Source: JAWVZS01 sp964507825 (GTDB lineage: Archaea; Thermoproteota; Nitrososphaeria; Nitrososphaerales; Nitrosopumilaceae). From it: a stretch of DNA of 11,914 bases. Positions 1-6,164 of this stretch are shown one piece after another; the first letter of the stretch is position 1, and each line of letters opens with the position of its first letter. Under the pieces are notes generated by a model. It was not told where the DNA came from. It was given only the letters and a program-made list of their open reading frames with translations, and did no database searches. The position numbers and the translations under genes are program-made. The DNA is taken from NCBI GenBank assembly GCA_964507825.1, contig CAZDQM010000070.1:1-11914 (forward strand). Direction: 5' to 3'.

Positions 1-12
1 CAGAGTTTCGAC

Positions 13-1143
13 ATGAAGCGTTCAGGTAAAAGAATACTTTTTGGTTGCAATCCCTCAAAGCATTTTCAGGTAAACGAGCTTGCAGGTGCCCTATCAAAAA
101 TGGGAAACGAATGCAAGGTGGTTATCGGTACCGACATATACAATAGATTTCCAAGTTACAAAATATCAGCATACCTGCAAACTACAAAGCGTGTAAACCA
201 GCTTTTTGACGAATTTAAGCCAGATGTGGTCTATGTCGATGGTCATGGAAATTTTGCCCGGGCCGTACTTGATGCCGGACTGCCTATGCTGTCACACCTG
301 CGTGGCGACTATTGGACAGAGATACAACAGTATGCCAATTCCATAAGGTACGATCCAATCAAGAGGATCAGATGGTACAGAAACATCAAGATCAAAAGAA
401 GGTGTTTTGATGATACAACGATGATTCTTCCCATATGCAATTACCTCAAAGATATAGTCAAGCGCAGGTATCCTGAAAAAAAAATAGCCACACTATACCA
501 TGCAGTTAATCCCGACATATGGGAACCAGATGCTTCAAGGCGCGCCCGGCTTTCCCCCCAGGATACTGCCACAAAACACCAATCAGGCATGCGAGGAATC
601 AAATTATCCCATCCGTGCGTAGGGTTGTTACAAGGTGCAGCCATTTGGAACAAGACACGCGAGATGTTTGTATTATCAAAGGTCATAAAGGCATTACCAG
701 AGGTCACGTTTTACTGGGCAGGTGATGGTGAATACAGGGACAAAATACTCAATGATCTCTCAAAATATGACAATTTTAAGTGGATTGGCGCGCTAGATTA
801 TCCCCATGCAGTAGCAGAGTATCTTGCAGAAATCGATGTGTATGCGCTAATAACCGGACTCGACATGTCACCTGCATCACTACTAGAGGCGCAGCTGATG
901 AAGCGGCCAGCCATAGCGACAAGAGTCGGCGGCGTACCTGAGATCATGCAGGATGGAATAACCGGAGTCTTGGTAGAGCCGCAGAATCCGGACCAGATTA
1001 TAAAAAACATACGGGAATTGCTAAACGATGAAAAGAAATCAAAAAGAATGGGCGAGGCGGGCCGCAAGTTTGTATCCGAAACCTTTAATCTGAAAAAGAG
1101 TGCCGCTTATTTTGCAGATATTGTAGATTCGGTAATAAAATAA
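13..1143 (+). CDS. Glycosyltransferase, GT4-like (GT-B fold)
   Basis: This 376-residue protein should move a sugar from a nucleotide-sugar donor to a lipid, glycan or protein acceptor at the cytoplasmic face of the membrane; donor and acceptor cannot be read from sequence. The N-terminal half starts with a Rossmann-type strand (KRILFGCNPSKHF, residues 6-18), with the next strand at 70-75 (PDVVYV). The C-terminal half has the donor-site signature of family 4: VGLLQGAAIWNK (203-214), FYWAGDGEYRD (233-243), then SPASLLEAQLMKRPAIA (286-302), and VGGVPEIMQDGITGVLVEP (305-323). The spaced Glu around 292 and the GGVPE turn are typical. Residues 173-198 look like a poorly conserved insertion before the second Rossmann domain. 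The frame is open to the window edge, so the ATG at 13 is the natural start but an upstream start is not excluded. Length is normal for the family. A T-rich stretch follows about 60 nt after the stop. Confidence 0.87.
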   Translation: MKRSGKRILFGCNPSKHFQVNELAGALSKMGNECKVVIGTDIYNRFPSYKISAYLQTTKRVNQLFDEFKPDVVYVDGHGNFARAVLDAGLPMLSHLRGDYWTEIQQYANSIRYDPIKRIRWYRNIKIKRRCFDDTTMILPICNYLKDIVKRRYPEKKIATLYHAVNPDIWEPDASRRARLSPQDTATKHQSGMRGIKLSHPCVGLLQGAAIWNKTREMFVLSKVIKALPEVTFYWAGDGEYRDKILNDLSKYDNFKWIGALDYPHAVAEYLAEIDVYALITGLDMSPASLLEAQLMKRPAIATRVGGVPEIMQDGITGVLVEPQNPDQIIKNIRELLNDEKKSKRMGEAGRKFVSETFNLKKSAAYFADIVDSVIK

Positions 1144-1497
1144 ACCGGACAAGATGACAAATTGAGTGCATAAATGTTAAAGTTATCATGCCACGAACTG
1201 GTGTTTTTTCTTTGACATTCTAGTGTTTTAATGCATGGTGCGAAAAGACACATGCCCGTTACTGTACAGTCTAGACATACATGAATTAGAGTCGTTATCG
1301 CAATGATCATTGTTGGCACATTATGAAGATTAGTGTCAGATTATAAGATCCGTGCATGGCAACCTAGAGGGAGTCTTTCCAGTCTAAAAATGTCCAATAC
1401 ACGCACGGATTTTAGTTTTTATCAAGAGGAAGATTTTTCCAGTGGTGCCGATCCGTCCGGACTCTGCATCACAGGTATCCGTGCCTTTTTGCAACCG
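1144..1497. other. Intergenic region with two palindromes
   Basis: No convincing gene is seen between the glycosyltransferase stop and the end of the minus-strand Cys4 gene. The stretch holds a T-run (about 1204-1213), a 10-bp perfect palindrome at 1261-1270 (ACTGTACAGT) and a 12-bp perfect palindrome at 1301-1312 (CAATGATCATTG). A GTG-initiated frame opens at 1333 but runs 99 nt into the opposite-strand gene and shows no recognisable motif, so it is not called. Confidence 0.5.
1204..1213 (+). terminator. Possible T-run terminator after the glycosyltransferase
   Basis: TTTTTTCTTT lies about 60 nt past the stop codon. Archaeal termination commonly uses such T-tracts without a hairpin. Evidence is composition only. 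Confidence 0.35.
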
Positions 1498-1788
1498 TTA
1501 ATTAAGCGGGCTCCCCTTGCACAGAACCTTGCCGGTCACACGGCTCTGAAAGTTCGTGCAGACAAAGCACTTGATAAAGTGCGTATCCTCCTTTAGGACG
1601 GGACATTTCACATACTCTTGCTTCATTCTTTTGAGCATCTTCGGACTGACACCCTTTAGCTTGAGCTTGCCCTTGTCATCCATCATTCCAGACGCTCTTA
1701 ACTCCTCCTTGGTCTCATCAGGAATCTTTTGGCGCTTTTCGGTCTGCATGACCTCGACTTCGTACTTGTGTTCTAATTCTTCGGACAT
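1498..1788 (-). CDS. Small Cys4 putative metal-binding protein
   Basis: The product is 96 residues, highly charged, and not a family I can name. The N-terminal half is Glu/Lys-rich and probably helical (residues 1-60). The C-terminal part has four cysteines, C62, C74, C77 (CFVC) and C90, plus H70, a spacing that would suit one zinc site. No membrane segment or signal peptide is visible, so it is probably cytosolic. The ATG at 1788 is supported by a TATA-like AATAAA on the minus strand at 1813-1818, about 27 nt upstream, as expected for a leaderless archaeal transcript. It is divergent from the small membrane peptide gene at 1908, with 119 nt between the two starts. The lysine-rich KGKLKLKGVSPKMLKRMK stretch (39-56) hints at nucleic-acid contact, but this is inference. 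The overlapping plus-strand frames have no comparable features. Confidence 0.72.
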   Translation of the reverse strand: MSEELEHKYEVEVMQTEKRQKIPDETKEELRASGMMDDKGKLKLKGVSPKMLKRMKQEYVKCPVLKEDTHFIKCFVCTNFQSRVTGKVLCKGSPLN

Positions 1789-1812
1789 GTATCATGGCAT
1801 TTTGTTGTCTGA

Positions 1813-1818
1813 TTTATT
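1813..1818 (-). promoter_or_regulatory. TATA-like box for the Cys4 protein
   Basis: AATAAA on the minus strand, centred about 27 nt before the ATG at 1788. This is the same spacing seen at several other genes in the window. Confidence 0.4.
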
Positions 1819-1876
1819 GCTAGCGGTTGGAAACAGATGCCGATCCAGACCATGTCCCAGAATCCGGCAATAACAA

Positions 1877-1882
1877 TTTATA
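1877..1882 (+). promoter_or_regulatory. TATA-like box for the His-rich membrane peptide
   Basis: TTTATA centred 28 nt before the ATG at 1908. The spacing fits a leaderless or near-leaderless transcript and supports that small gene as real. Confidence 0.5.
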
Positions 1883-1907
1883 GACTTCCTTCATGCCTTA
1901 ATGAGAA

Positions 1908-2090
1908 ATGGGGGTTTTAGAGGGAATAGTCATTGCGGCCATAGTTCTCACAGGTGCTTATGTGGGGTATCATGCATGGCAGGAATCCCTTGATACGCCA
2001 AGTGAGGCGCACTCAATCGACATGCATGCACACGCCAGCCTGCAACATGCAATGAATTTCCATGAATTCATACCAGTCAAAACCATCTGA
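1908..2090 (+). CDS. His-rich single-span membrane peptide
   Basis: This 60-residue product has one hydrophobic segment (residues 5-21, GIVIAAIVLTGAYVG core) and a hydrophilic C-terminal tail rich in His and Met: H22, H35, H40, H42, H47 and H52, with M39 and M49 (motif MHAHASLQH). No family is recognised. The layout, a short anchor followed by a His/Met cluster, is what one would expect of a small metal-binding or metal-handling membrane peptide, possibly facing outward; this is inference. Support for a real gene comes from the well-placed TATA element at 1877-1882, the amphipathic design of the product and the divergent arrangement with the gene at 1788. The frame ends in TGA about 100 nt before the decayed HEPN gene on the other strand. 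Its small size is the main reason for doubt. Confidence 0.5.
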   Translation: MGVLEGIVIAAIVLTGAYVGYHAWQESLDTPSEAHSIDMHAHASLQHAMNFHEFIPVKTI

Positions 2091-2192
2091 TTGCGGCGAT
2101 CATAGTAACCGTTAACGTCGTGCATAGATGTTTTGCGCTATTTTTTGATCCTATCTTGAACTTGGACCTAAAAATTATCATGATCTTGACAG

Positions 2193-2599
2193 TTACACGG
2201 TAAGCACGTCGCGACGCTTGAGCTCCGCCTTCACCAAATCTAGAGTTGAGCAGGCTTTAGACTCTGCCGCAATTGCGTCCTCATCGGTGGGCTCTAAAAA
2301 CTCTTCAGATTATCGTGTATCAACTGCCCATTCAATTATACATATCCTTGCGCGTATCCCGCACAATCCAACCTCCAGGGAGCAGATCACGTAAAATATG
2401 CAAGTCATGAGTGAATGAAAAACGAATATTTTCTGATACCAGAGCTGCTTTTAGTGCCTTTTCTGCAGCTTGTTGACAGAGCCAGCACGCATGTCGGCGC
2501 AGTCAGCGTTCCACTTGTCAAATGCAGCGCTACATCAAGGTCGCCTCTAGTAAAGCGCAGCCAGTGAAGCGACTCTTGGATAACATTGTTGTTGTTCAT
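2193..2599 (-). pseudogene. HEPN-domain protein, frameshifted remnant
   Basis: Read on the minus strand in three successive frames, this is a recognisable HEPN protein of the type paired with MNT nucleotidyltransferases. Frame one from the ATG at 2599 gives MNNNNVIQESLHWLRF and GDLDVALHL. A second frame gives RHACWLCQQAAEKALKA, the HEPN helical core, then ENIRFSFTHDLHILRDLLP, which contains an Rx4H motif (R-F-S-F-T-H) like that of HEPN ribonucleases, and ends at TGA (2332-2334). A third frame gives EWAVDTR, an in-frame TAA, then EEFLEPTDEDAIAAESK and a C-terminal helix ending at TAA (2193-2195). So at least two frameshifts and one stop interrupt it. Homology is judged from family motifs by eye. 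It follows, and overlaps, the decayed MNT gene in the same direction, the normal order for such toxin-antitoxin pairs. It is almost certainly non-functional. Confidence 0.8.
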
Positions 2600-2905
2600 A
2601 TAGAATCCTCCCCTCCCTAAACACCTCATGGATTACGTTTCCTACTATGAATCTCCGTCTATCTATATCTCATCCAGGGTAGTTACGACTATATCCTTGC
2701 TAATTGGAATGTCCACCAGTACCCGTCGTATTGCAATTGCGGCCTAGCGTTTGTCTTGAACCTCATTCATCACTACCAACAGGTCCACGTCACTTGATTC
2801 GTTGGTGTCGCCACGTGCTTGGGATCCGAAGAGTATGATACCAGTTGGATGAAATTGATCAACTATACGATCCACCATGGCAGAAAGGATCTTAGCGCTC
2901 ATCAT
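2547..2905 (-). pseudogene. MNT-type minimal nucleotidyltransferase, broken
   Basis: From tandem ATG codons at 2905 and 2902, the minus strand encodes SAKILSAMVDRIVDQFHP and then ILFGSQARGDTNESSDVDLL, the full nucleotidyltransferase signature GSxxRG...SDxDLLV found in MNT antitoxins of MNT-HEPN modules. The frame then hits TAG just after QDKR (one base from the AAG that would suit the family), continues as AAIAIRRVLVDIPISKDIVV and TTLDEI, and needs a frameshift to continue as DRRRFIVGNVIHEVFREG and RILYEQQ. That last part is the usual C-terminal end and overlaps the HEPN start. MNT antitoxins neutralise HEPN RNases by modifying them (established for MNT-HEPN pairs); here the gene is disrupted. 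The tandem start overlaps the stop of a short upstream open frame (ATGA overlap at 2902-2905). The 3' limit is the first stop in the last readable frame. Confidence 0.82.
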
Positions 2906-3516
2906 ACTGTTTCATTCCCACATGCAAATATGCCTGTCGTTATACAATATTTCTTGCCAGCCCTAGAGAGGTTTTCGGCCCAGCTCTGTACTAGCGCGTC
3001 ATAATCTTGAGATTCTTGGGAATGTTTTGGAAGTGGACTCCACAAAATGTTACTGTTTTTTACATATGGTTCGTCGGGTCATTCATTTGTAGCAAGTGTT
3101 AACCTGTTCCGCACTGCCTAGACATATAGCAACGCCCGTACATATCACAAAATCGGTTATGTTGTGATGATTTCATCAATTTGCCATGAATATATTAGAA
3201 AATAGTAAACCACTAGAACCAAGATTACGCGCCGTCTCAACATGACTGACTCACACACAAAAGCAGCTATATCCATTTACATTTGTGGCATATCTTGAAG
3301 CCACTCACAAGTAGCTTTGCCATATACGGACCGGCGCATATAATATATCAAGTACCATAGTCTGACATCACAGGAGAATCACTTTGCGTGGGGCGCGATA
3401 TCGTTGTCGCCCTGGAAACTGTTGCCCACCACGTCTTCAGATACAGAACGCGATCACGACGGGCTTTCTTCAAACAATTAATATTGAAATGAACCACAGC
3501 GAAGGATAGAGATCAA
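2906..3516. other. AT-rich region with no supported gene
   Basis: No intact gene is seen. On the minus strand a 58-codon stretch without stops (2902-3078) ends in a TGA that overlaps the MNT start. It includes ILWSPLPKH and SWAENLSRAGKKYCITTG and might be the tail of a third, lost gene of the MNT-HEPN operon, but it has no ATG or GTG start and no recognised family. Further upstream, around 3268-3345 on the minus strand, there is a TATATTATAT element followed by an 18-codon frame with a CHKC pair (MAKLLVSGFKICHKCKWI). The high density of stops in other frames suggests decayed or non-coding DNA. Confidence 0.45.
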
Positions 3517-4158
3517 TTGTTGGCTATTTTTGATGTTGAGGGGGTTCTTTTTGACGCCGAATACCTTCCAATATTGGCTGAAAAACTGAACAAGGAGGAT
3601 GAGATCTGGGAAATTACAAAGAAGGGAATACAGGGCGTCATAAACTGGGAGGATGGGTTACGACGCCGCGTCGATGCATTACGGGGCCTAGATTTTGACG
3701 TATGCAAGCAGGTGGCAGATGATCTACCAATAATGACTGGCGCCGAGGCCGCCTGCAGGGCTCTCAAGGATGCAGGATGGAGAATCATGGCCGTATCAGG
3801 AGGCTTTACAATCATGACGGACCGGTTGAAGAAGAGGCTAGGGCTTGATCACGTCTATTCAAACGAACTCATCTTCAAGGATGGCAGACTAGACGGTGTA
3901 AGGATTAATGTAGACTCGGACAAGGCAAAATCTGCTAGGTCCAAAATCTCCGAATGGGGGGAAAGGCGCAATGATATAGTTGTTGTAGTTGACGGCGCAA
4001 ATGATCTGAAACTGTTTGACATATGCGGGCTTGGAATAGCATATCGTGCGCAAGATAAAGTCAAGGACATGGCAGATGCCATCTTAGAAGAGAAGGATCT
4101 CTCAAAGATTCTAGGCATCATAAACCAGCACTATGGACAGACGATGGCGCAGGTATGA
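3517..4158 (+). CDS. SerB-like HAD-superfamily phosphatase
   Basis: This 213-residue HAD hydrolase resembles phosphoserine phosphatases, which release serine from phosphoserine in the cytosol. Motif I is IFDVEGVLFD (4-13): D6 is the nucleophile, but the usual second Asp is Glu (E8). Motif II is AVSGGF (92-97) with S94. Motif III Lys is K136 or K138. Motif IV is VDGANDLKLF (158-167) with D159 and D163. The insert between motifs I and II (residues 14-75) is the helical cap of the SerB type. The start is TTG; TTG codons at 3517 and 3520 are both possible. A TATA-like TTAATATT lies about 35 nt upstream, and a purine-rich GAAGGATAGAG just before the start may serve as ribosome binding site. cofE follows 24 nt downstream, so the two are likely co-transcribed. 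True substrate is uncertain because of the DxE motif; a housekeeping phosphatase other than SerB is possible. Confidence 0.82.
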   Translation: MLAIFDVEGVLFDAEYLPILAEKLNKEDEIWEITKKGIQGVINWEDGLRRRVDALRGLDFDVCKQVADDLPIMTGAEAACRALKDAGWRIMAVSGGFTIMTDRLKKRLGLDHVYSNELIFKDGRLDGVRINVDSDKAKSARSKISEWGERRNDIVVVVDGANDLKLFDICGLGIAYRAQDKVKDMADAILEEKDLSKILGIINQHYGQTMAQV

Positions 4159-4162
4159 TTCT

Positions 4163-4168
4163 AGGAGG
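4163..4168 (+). promoter_or_regulatory. Shine-Dalgarno site for cofE
   Basis: AGGAGG lies 14 nt before the cofE ATG, just after the stop of the upstream phosphatase gene. It supports internal translation initiation in a two-gene transcript, in contrast to the leaderless-type starts elsewhere. Confidence 0.5.
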
Positions 4169-4182
4169 ACAGTAACTGCACC

Positions 4183-4911
4183 ATGACGCTTGAAATCATC
4201 CCCGTGCGCCTCGGCGAGGTGGATGACAGTACAGATCTCGTCCGCGAGATTACCGGTAAGATTCAGCTGCGCGATTCAGACATATTGGTGGTATCCCACA
4301 AGATGATCTCAAAACATGAAAACCGGGTCATATCCTTGGACACGATAACACCATCTCTGCTTGCACAGGGAATCGCGTCCGAGTATCAGAAGGATCCCAG
4401 GATCGTGGAATTAATCCTTGCAGAATCCAAGCGGATTGTGCGAATGAAGCGCGGAGTGCTCATTGTCGAGACCCACCACGGATTCGTATGCGCCAATGCT
4501 GGGGTTGACGAAAGCAATGTTGCCCGTGGCCATGCGGCACTGCTTCCTGCCAACCCAGACTATTCTGCACGCGAGCTTAGGCACCAGCTTGAGGCCAAGA
4601 CTGGCAGGTCCCTGGCCGTGATAATATCAGATACGTTCGGCCGCCCGTTCCGAGAAGGGCAGACAGACTGCGCCATTGGACTATCCGGCATTATACCGAT
4701 CCGCGACCATAGGGGGACATGCGATTCTACCGGAAGGCAGCTTCGAGTCTCGCAGACAGCCATAGTAGACGAGGTCTGCGCGGCCGCAGAGCTAGTCAAG
4801 GGCAAGGCAGAGGGCTGCCCCGTATCGGTTGTCAGGAACCTAGAATATGATACATCAGAGGACATGATAGGGCGATTACTTCGACGGAGATCAGACGATC
4901 TCTTTTACTGA
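4183..4911 (+). CDS. cofE: Coenzyme F420-0:L-glutamate ligase
   Basis: CofE adds glutamate residues to F420-0 using GTP, completing the tail of the deazaflavin cofactor F420 in the cytosol. The 242-residue length matches stand-alone archaeal CofE. Visible family features are the N-terminal IIPVRLGEV (5-13), ILVVSHKMISKHENR (34-48), the long conserved block GFVCANAGVDESNV (100-113), IISDTFGRPFREGQTDCAIG (147-166), which is the metal/GTP-binding signature, and DSTGRQLRVSQTAIVDEV (181-198) followed by AAELVKGKAEG. The usual GQxDVAIG appears as GQTDCAIG. The ATG is preceded by AGGAGG. Downstream of the SerB-like gene by 24 nt, same strand. No other F420 gene (cofC, cofD, fbiC homologues) is in the window. 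Confidence 0.95.
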   Translation: MTLEIIPVRLGEVDDSTDLVREITGKIQLRDSDILVVSHKMISKHENRVISLDTITPSLLAQGIASEYQKDPRIVELILAESKRIVRMKRGVLIVETHHGFVCANAGVDESNVARGHAALLPANPDYSARELRHQLEAKTGRSLAVIISDTFGRPFREGQTDCAIGLSGIIPIRDHRGTCDSTGRQLRVSQTAIVDEVCAAAELVKGKAEGCPVSVVRNLEYDTSEDMIGRLLRRRSDDLFY

Positions 4912-5130
4912 TTCAGGTAGCCGGTATCGTGCTGGCGTTTGCAGTATACCAATATGCAAAGCAGATGCAAGAATATCTGCCACACGATACACGAATATAA
5001 CGTAAGAGGTACAGGCGCGGCCATGCAGGAATGATTTGGAGTAAGATGCCAGATAATAGAACCACAGACGCGCCGACTAGCTAGGGTACACACTCAGGTC
5101 GATTCGGGATTCATGCCCTAATGTGTTGAG

Positions 5131-5168
5131 TCAGGTATAATGCCCTCAGTCGACATGACCTTGTACAC
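5131..5168 (+). repeat. Dispersed 38-nt repeat, copy 1
   Basis: This segment matches 10217-10254 at 34 of 38 positions in the same orientation, starting TCAGGTATAATGCC and ending CTTGT(A/G)CAC. It lies in non-coding DNA upstream of the PHP gene. Read on the minus strand, both copies keep an open frame with STEGIIP. No matching flanks were seen beyond the 38 nt. Confidence 0.7.
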
Positions 5169-5186
5169 TAGCTGCATTCAATAGGA

Positions 5187-5192
5187 TTATAA
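5187..5192 (+). promoter_or_regulatory. TATA-like box for the PHP gene
   Basis: TTATAA centred about 26-27 nt before the TTG at 5216. It supports this non-ATG start. Confidence 0.5.
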
Positions 5193-5215
5193 TCTCAATC
5201 TCGGCAACCCATCCA

Positions 5216-6133
5216 TTGACAATCAGGACGGAGCTTCACTGCCACAATATGTTCTCGAATTATCATGTTGGAGATAGAGAGCCCCCACACGACTGTAACA
5301 TATCGATCCGTGATCAGCTGCAGGCAGCCCTAGATCTTGGAATCAATTCGCTGTTTGTGACCAACCATAATACAATGGATGGTTATGAGCAGCTGCAGCA
5401 ATACAGGCGTGATCATGAAAAATTCAAGGATATTTCGGTCTTTCCTGCAGAGGAAGTCACGACAGATACCGGGGCCCATGTTATTGCATACGGAATTCAT
5501 ACCGAAATAAAGCCCGGCATTACCATTGATGAAGTAATCGATGAGGTGGGGAGGCAGGACGGTGTCTCATCAGCTCCACACCCGTTTGGCCTACTCAATG
5601 CGTTGCGGTACGACGCGTCAAAGTGCGATTTAGTCGAGGTATTCAACAGCAACAACATAGATATCACCTCAAATGCGAGGGCACTTGAATTTGCGTCAGA
5701 ACACGGTATGACCGGTGTCGCAGGAAGCGACTCCCACGTGCTATCCACAATGGGAAGGTGCGTCAATGTAATAGATACAGAAAACAGCCTAGATGACGCG
5801 CTACATGCAATGAAACATGACAAGATTCGCATAGAACAGACAGGTTATGCTCGCGAGTCCGAGACCCTCGAGCACATAAAATACAAGATTGACAACTCTG
5901 AAGATTATCTGACACAGTTCATCAAAGAAGAGTATCCCAACTCGGCGTGGTTCCTGTCGTTCCTGCTTCGCATATACAATTCAAACCGTGACAGTTTCTT
6001 GTGGCCCGTATTCTACAGGATTGCCGTCCGCCTGATGAAGCGGCTTTCGGCAAAGATAAACGTAGACGATCTTGATCCCAGCTTTATGATGGACAGGAAC
6101 CTAACAACGATGCTCAGAATGGCCGTCTGCTAG
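5216..6133 (+). CDS. PHP-domain metal-dependent phosphoesterase
   Basis: This 305-residue protein is expected to hydrolyse a phosphoester (nucleotide, sugar phosphate or similar) using a cluster of metal ions. The PHP ligand set is visible in order: H8 and H10 (LHCHNMFS), H51 (TNHNTMDG), E79/E80 (FPAEEVTT), H122 in SAPHPFG (119-125), and D172 and H174 in GSDSHVLSTMG (170-180). The SAPHPF...GSDSH part matches the PHP-associated C-terminal module of small stand-alone PHP proteins. Residues 215-305 are a helical extension without a recognised domain. The start is TTG at 5216, giving MTIRTELHCH, so the first strand directly leads into the HxH motif as in the family. A TATA box is well placed. The gene converges on the HNH gene, with 31 nt between stops. 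Substrate cannot be predicted. Confidence 0.88.
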   Translation: MTIRTELHCHNMFSNYHVGDREPPHDCNISIRDQLQAALDLGINSLFVTNHNTMDGYEQLQQYRRDHEKFKDISVFPAEEVTTDTGAHVIAYGIHTEIKPGITIDEVIDEVGRQDGVSSAPHPFGLLNALRYDASKCDLVEVFNSNNIDITSNARALEFASEHGMTGVAGSDSHVLSTMGRCVNVIDTENSLDDALHAMKHDKIRIEQTGYARESETLEHIKYKIDNSEDYLTQFIKEEYPNSAWFLSFLLRIYNSNRDSFLWPVFYRIAVRLMKRLSAKINVDDLDPSFMMDRNLTTMLRMAVC

Positions 6134-6145
6134 TTTGATAACTAG
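6130..6145. terminator. Inverted repeat between convergent genes
   Basis: CTAGTT-TGAT-AACTAG forms a perfect 6-bp stem over the PHP stop codon in the 31-nt gap to the HNH gene. It could act in both directions as a weak 3'-end structure. Archaeal hairpin terminators are not well established, so this is tentative. Confidence 0.3.
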
Positions 6146-6164
6146 TAACGTCTCGTATCCAGAG

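Larger units (their letters stand above)
4912..5215. other. Intergenic region with a repeat and a possible micro-ORF
   Basis: It holds copy 1 of a 38-nt dispersed repeat (5131-5168) and the TATA box of the PHP gene. A frame open from 4851 to the TAA at 4998-5000 encodes a hydrophobic stretch (SLLLIQVAGIVLAFAVYQYA) and a polar tail; its only standard start is GTG at 4929, which would leave 23 residues. A micro membrane peptide is therefore possible but not supported enough to call. Confidence 0.4.

Noticed and set aside
1333..1596. Plus-strand open frame of 87 codons with a GTG start
   Set aside because: It overlaps the better supported minus-strand Cys4 gene by 99 nt, has no TATA box at the right distance and no family features.
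2405..2629. Minus-strand frame starting upstream of the HEPN ATG
   Set aside because: It joins the true HEPN N-terminus to an out-of-frame tail after a frameshift, so the apparent product is an artefact.
2819..3004. Plus-strand frame of 61 codons
   Set aside because: It is the antisense of the MNT nucleotidyltransferase signature and has no features of its own.
5131..5168. Repeat considered as a C/D box guide RNA
   Set aside because: CTGA-like boxes occur on the minus strand, but no RTGATGA C box was found at a suitable distance.
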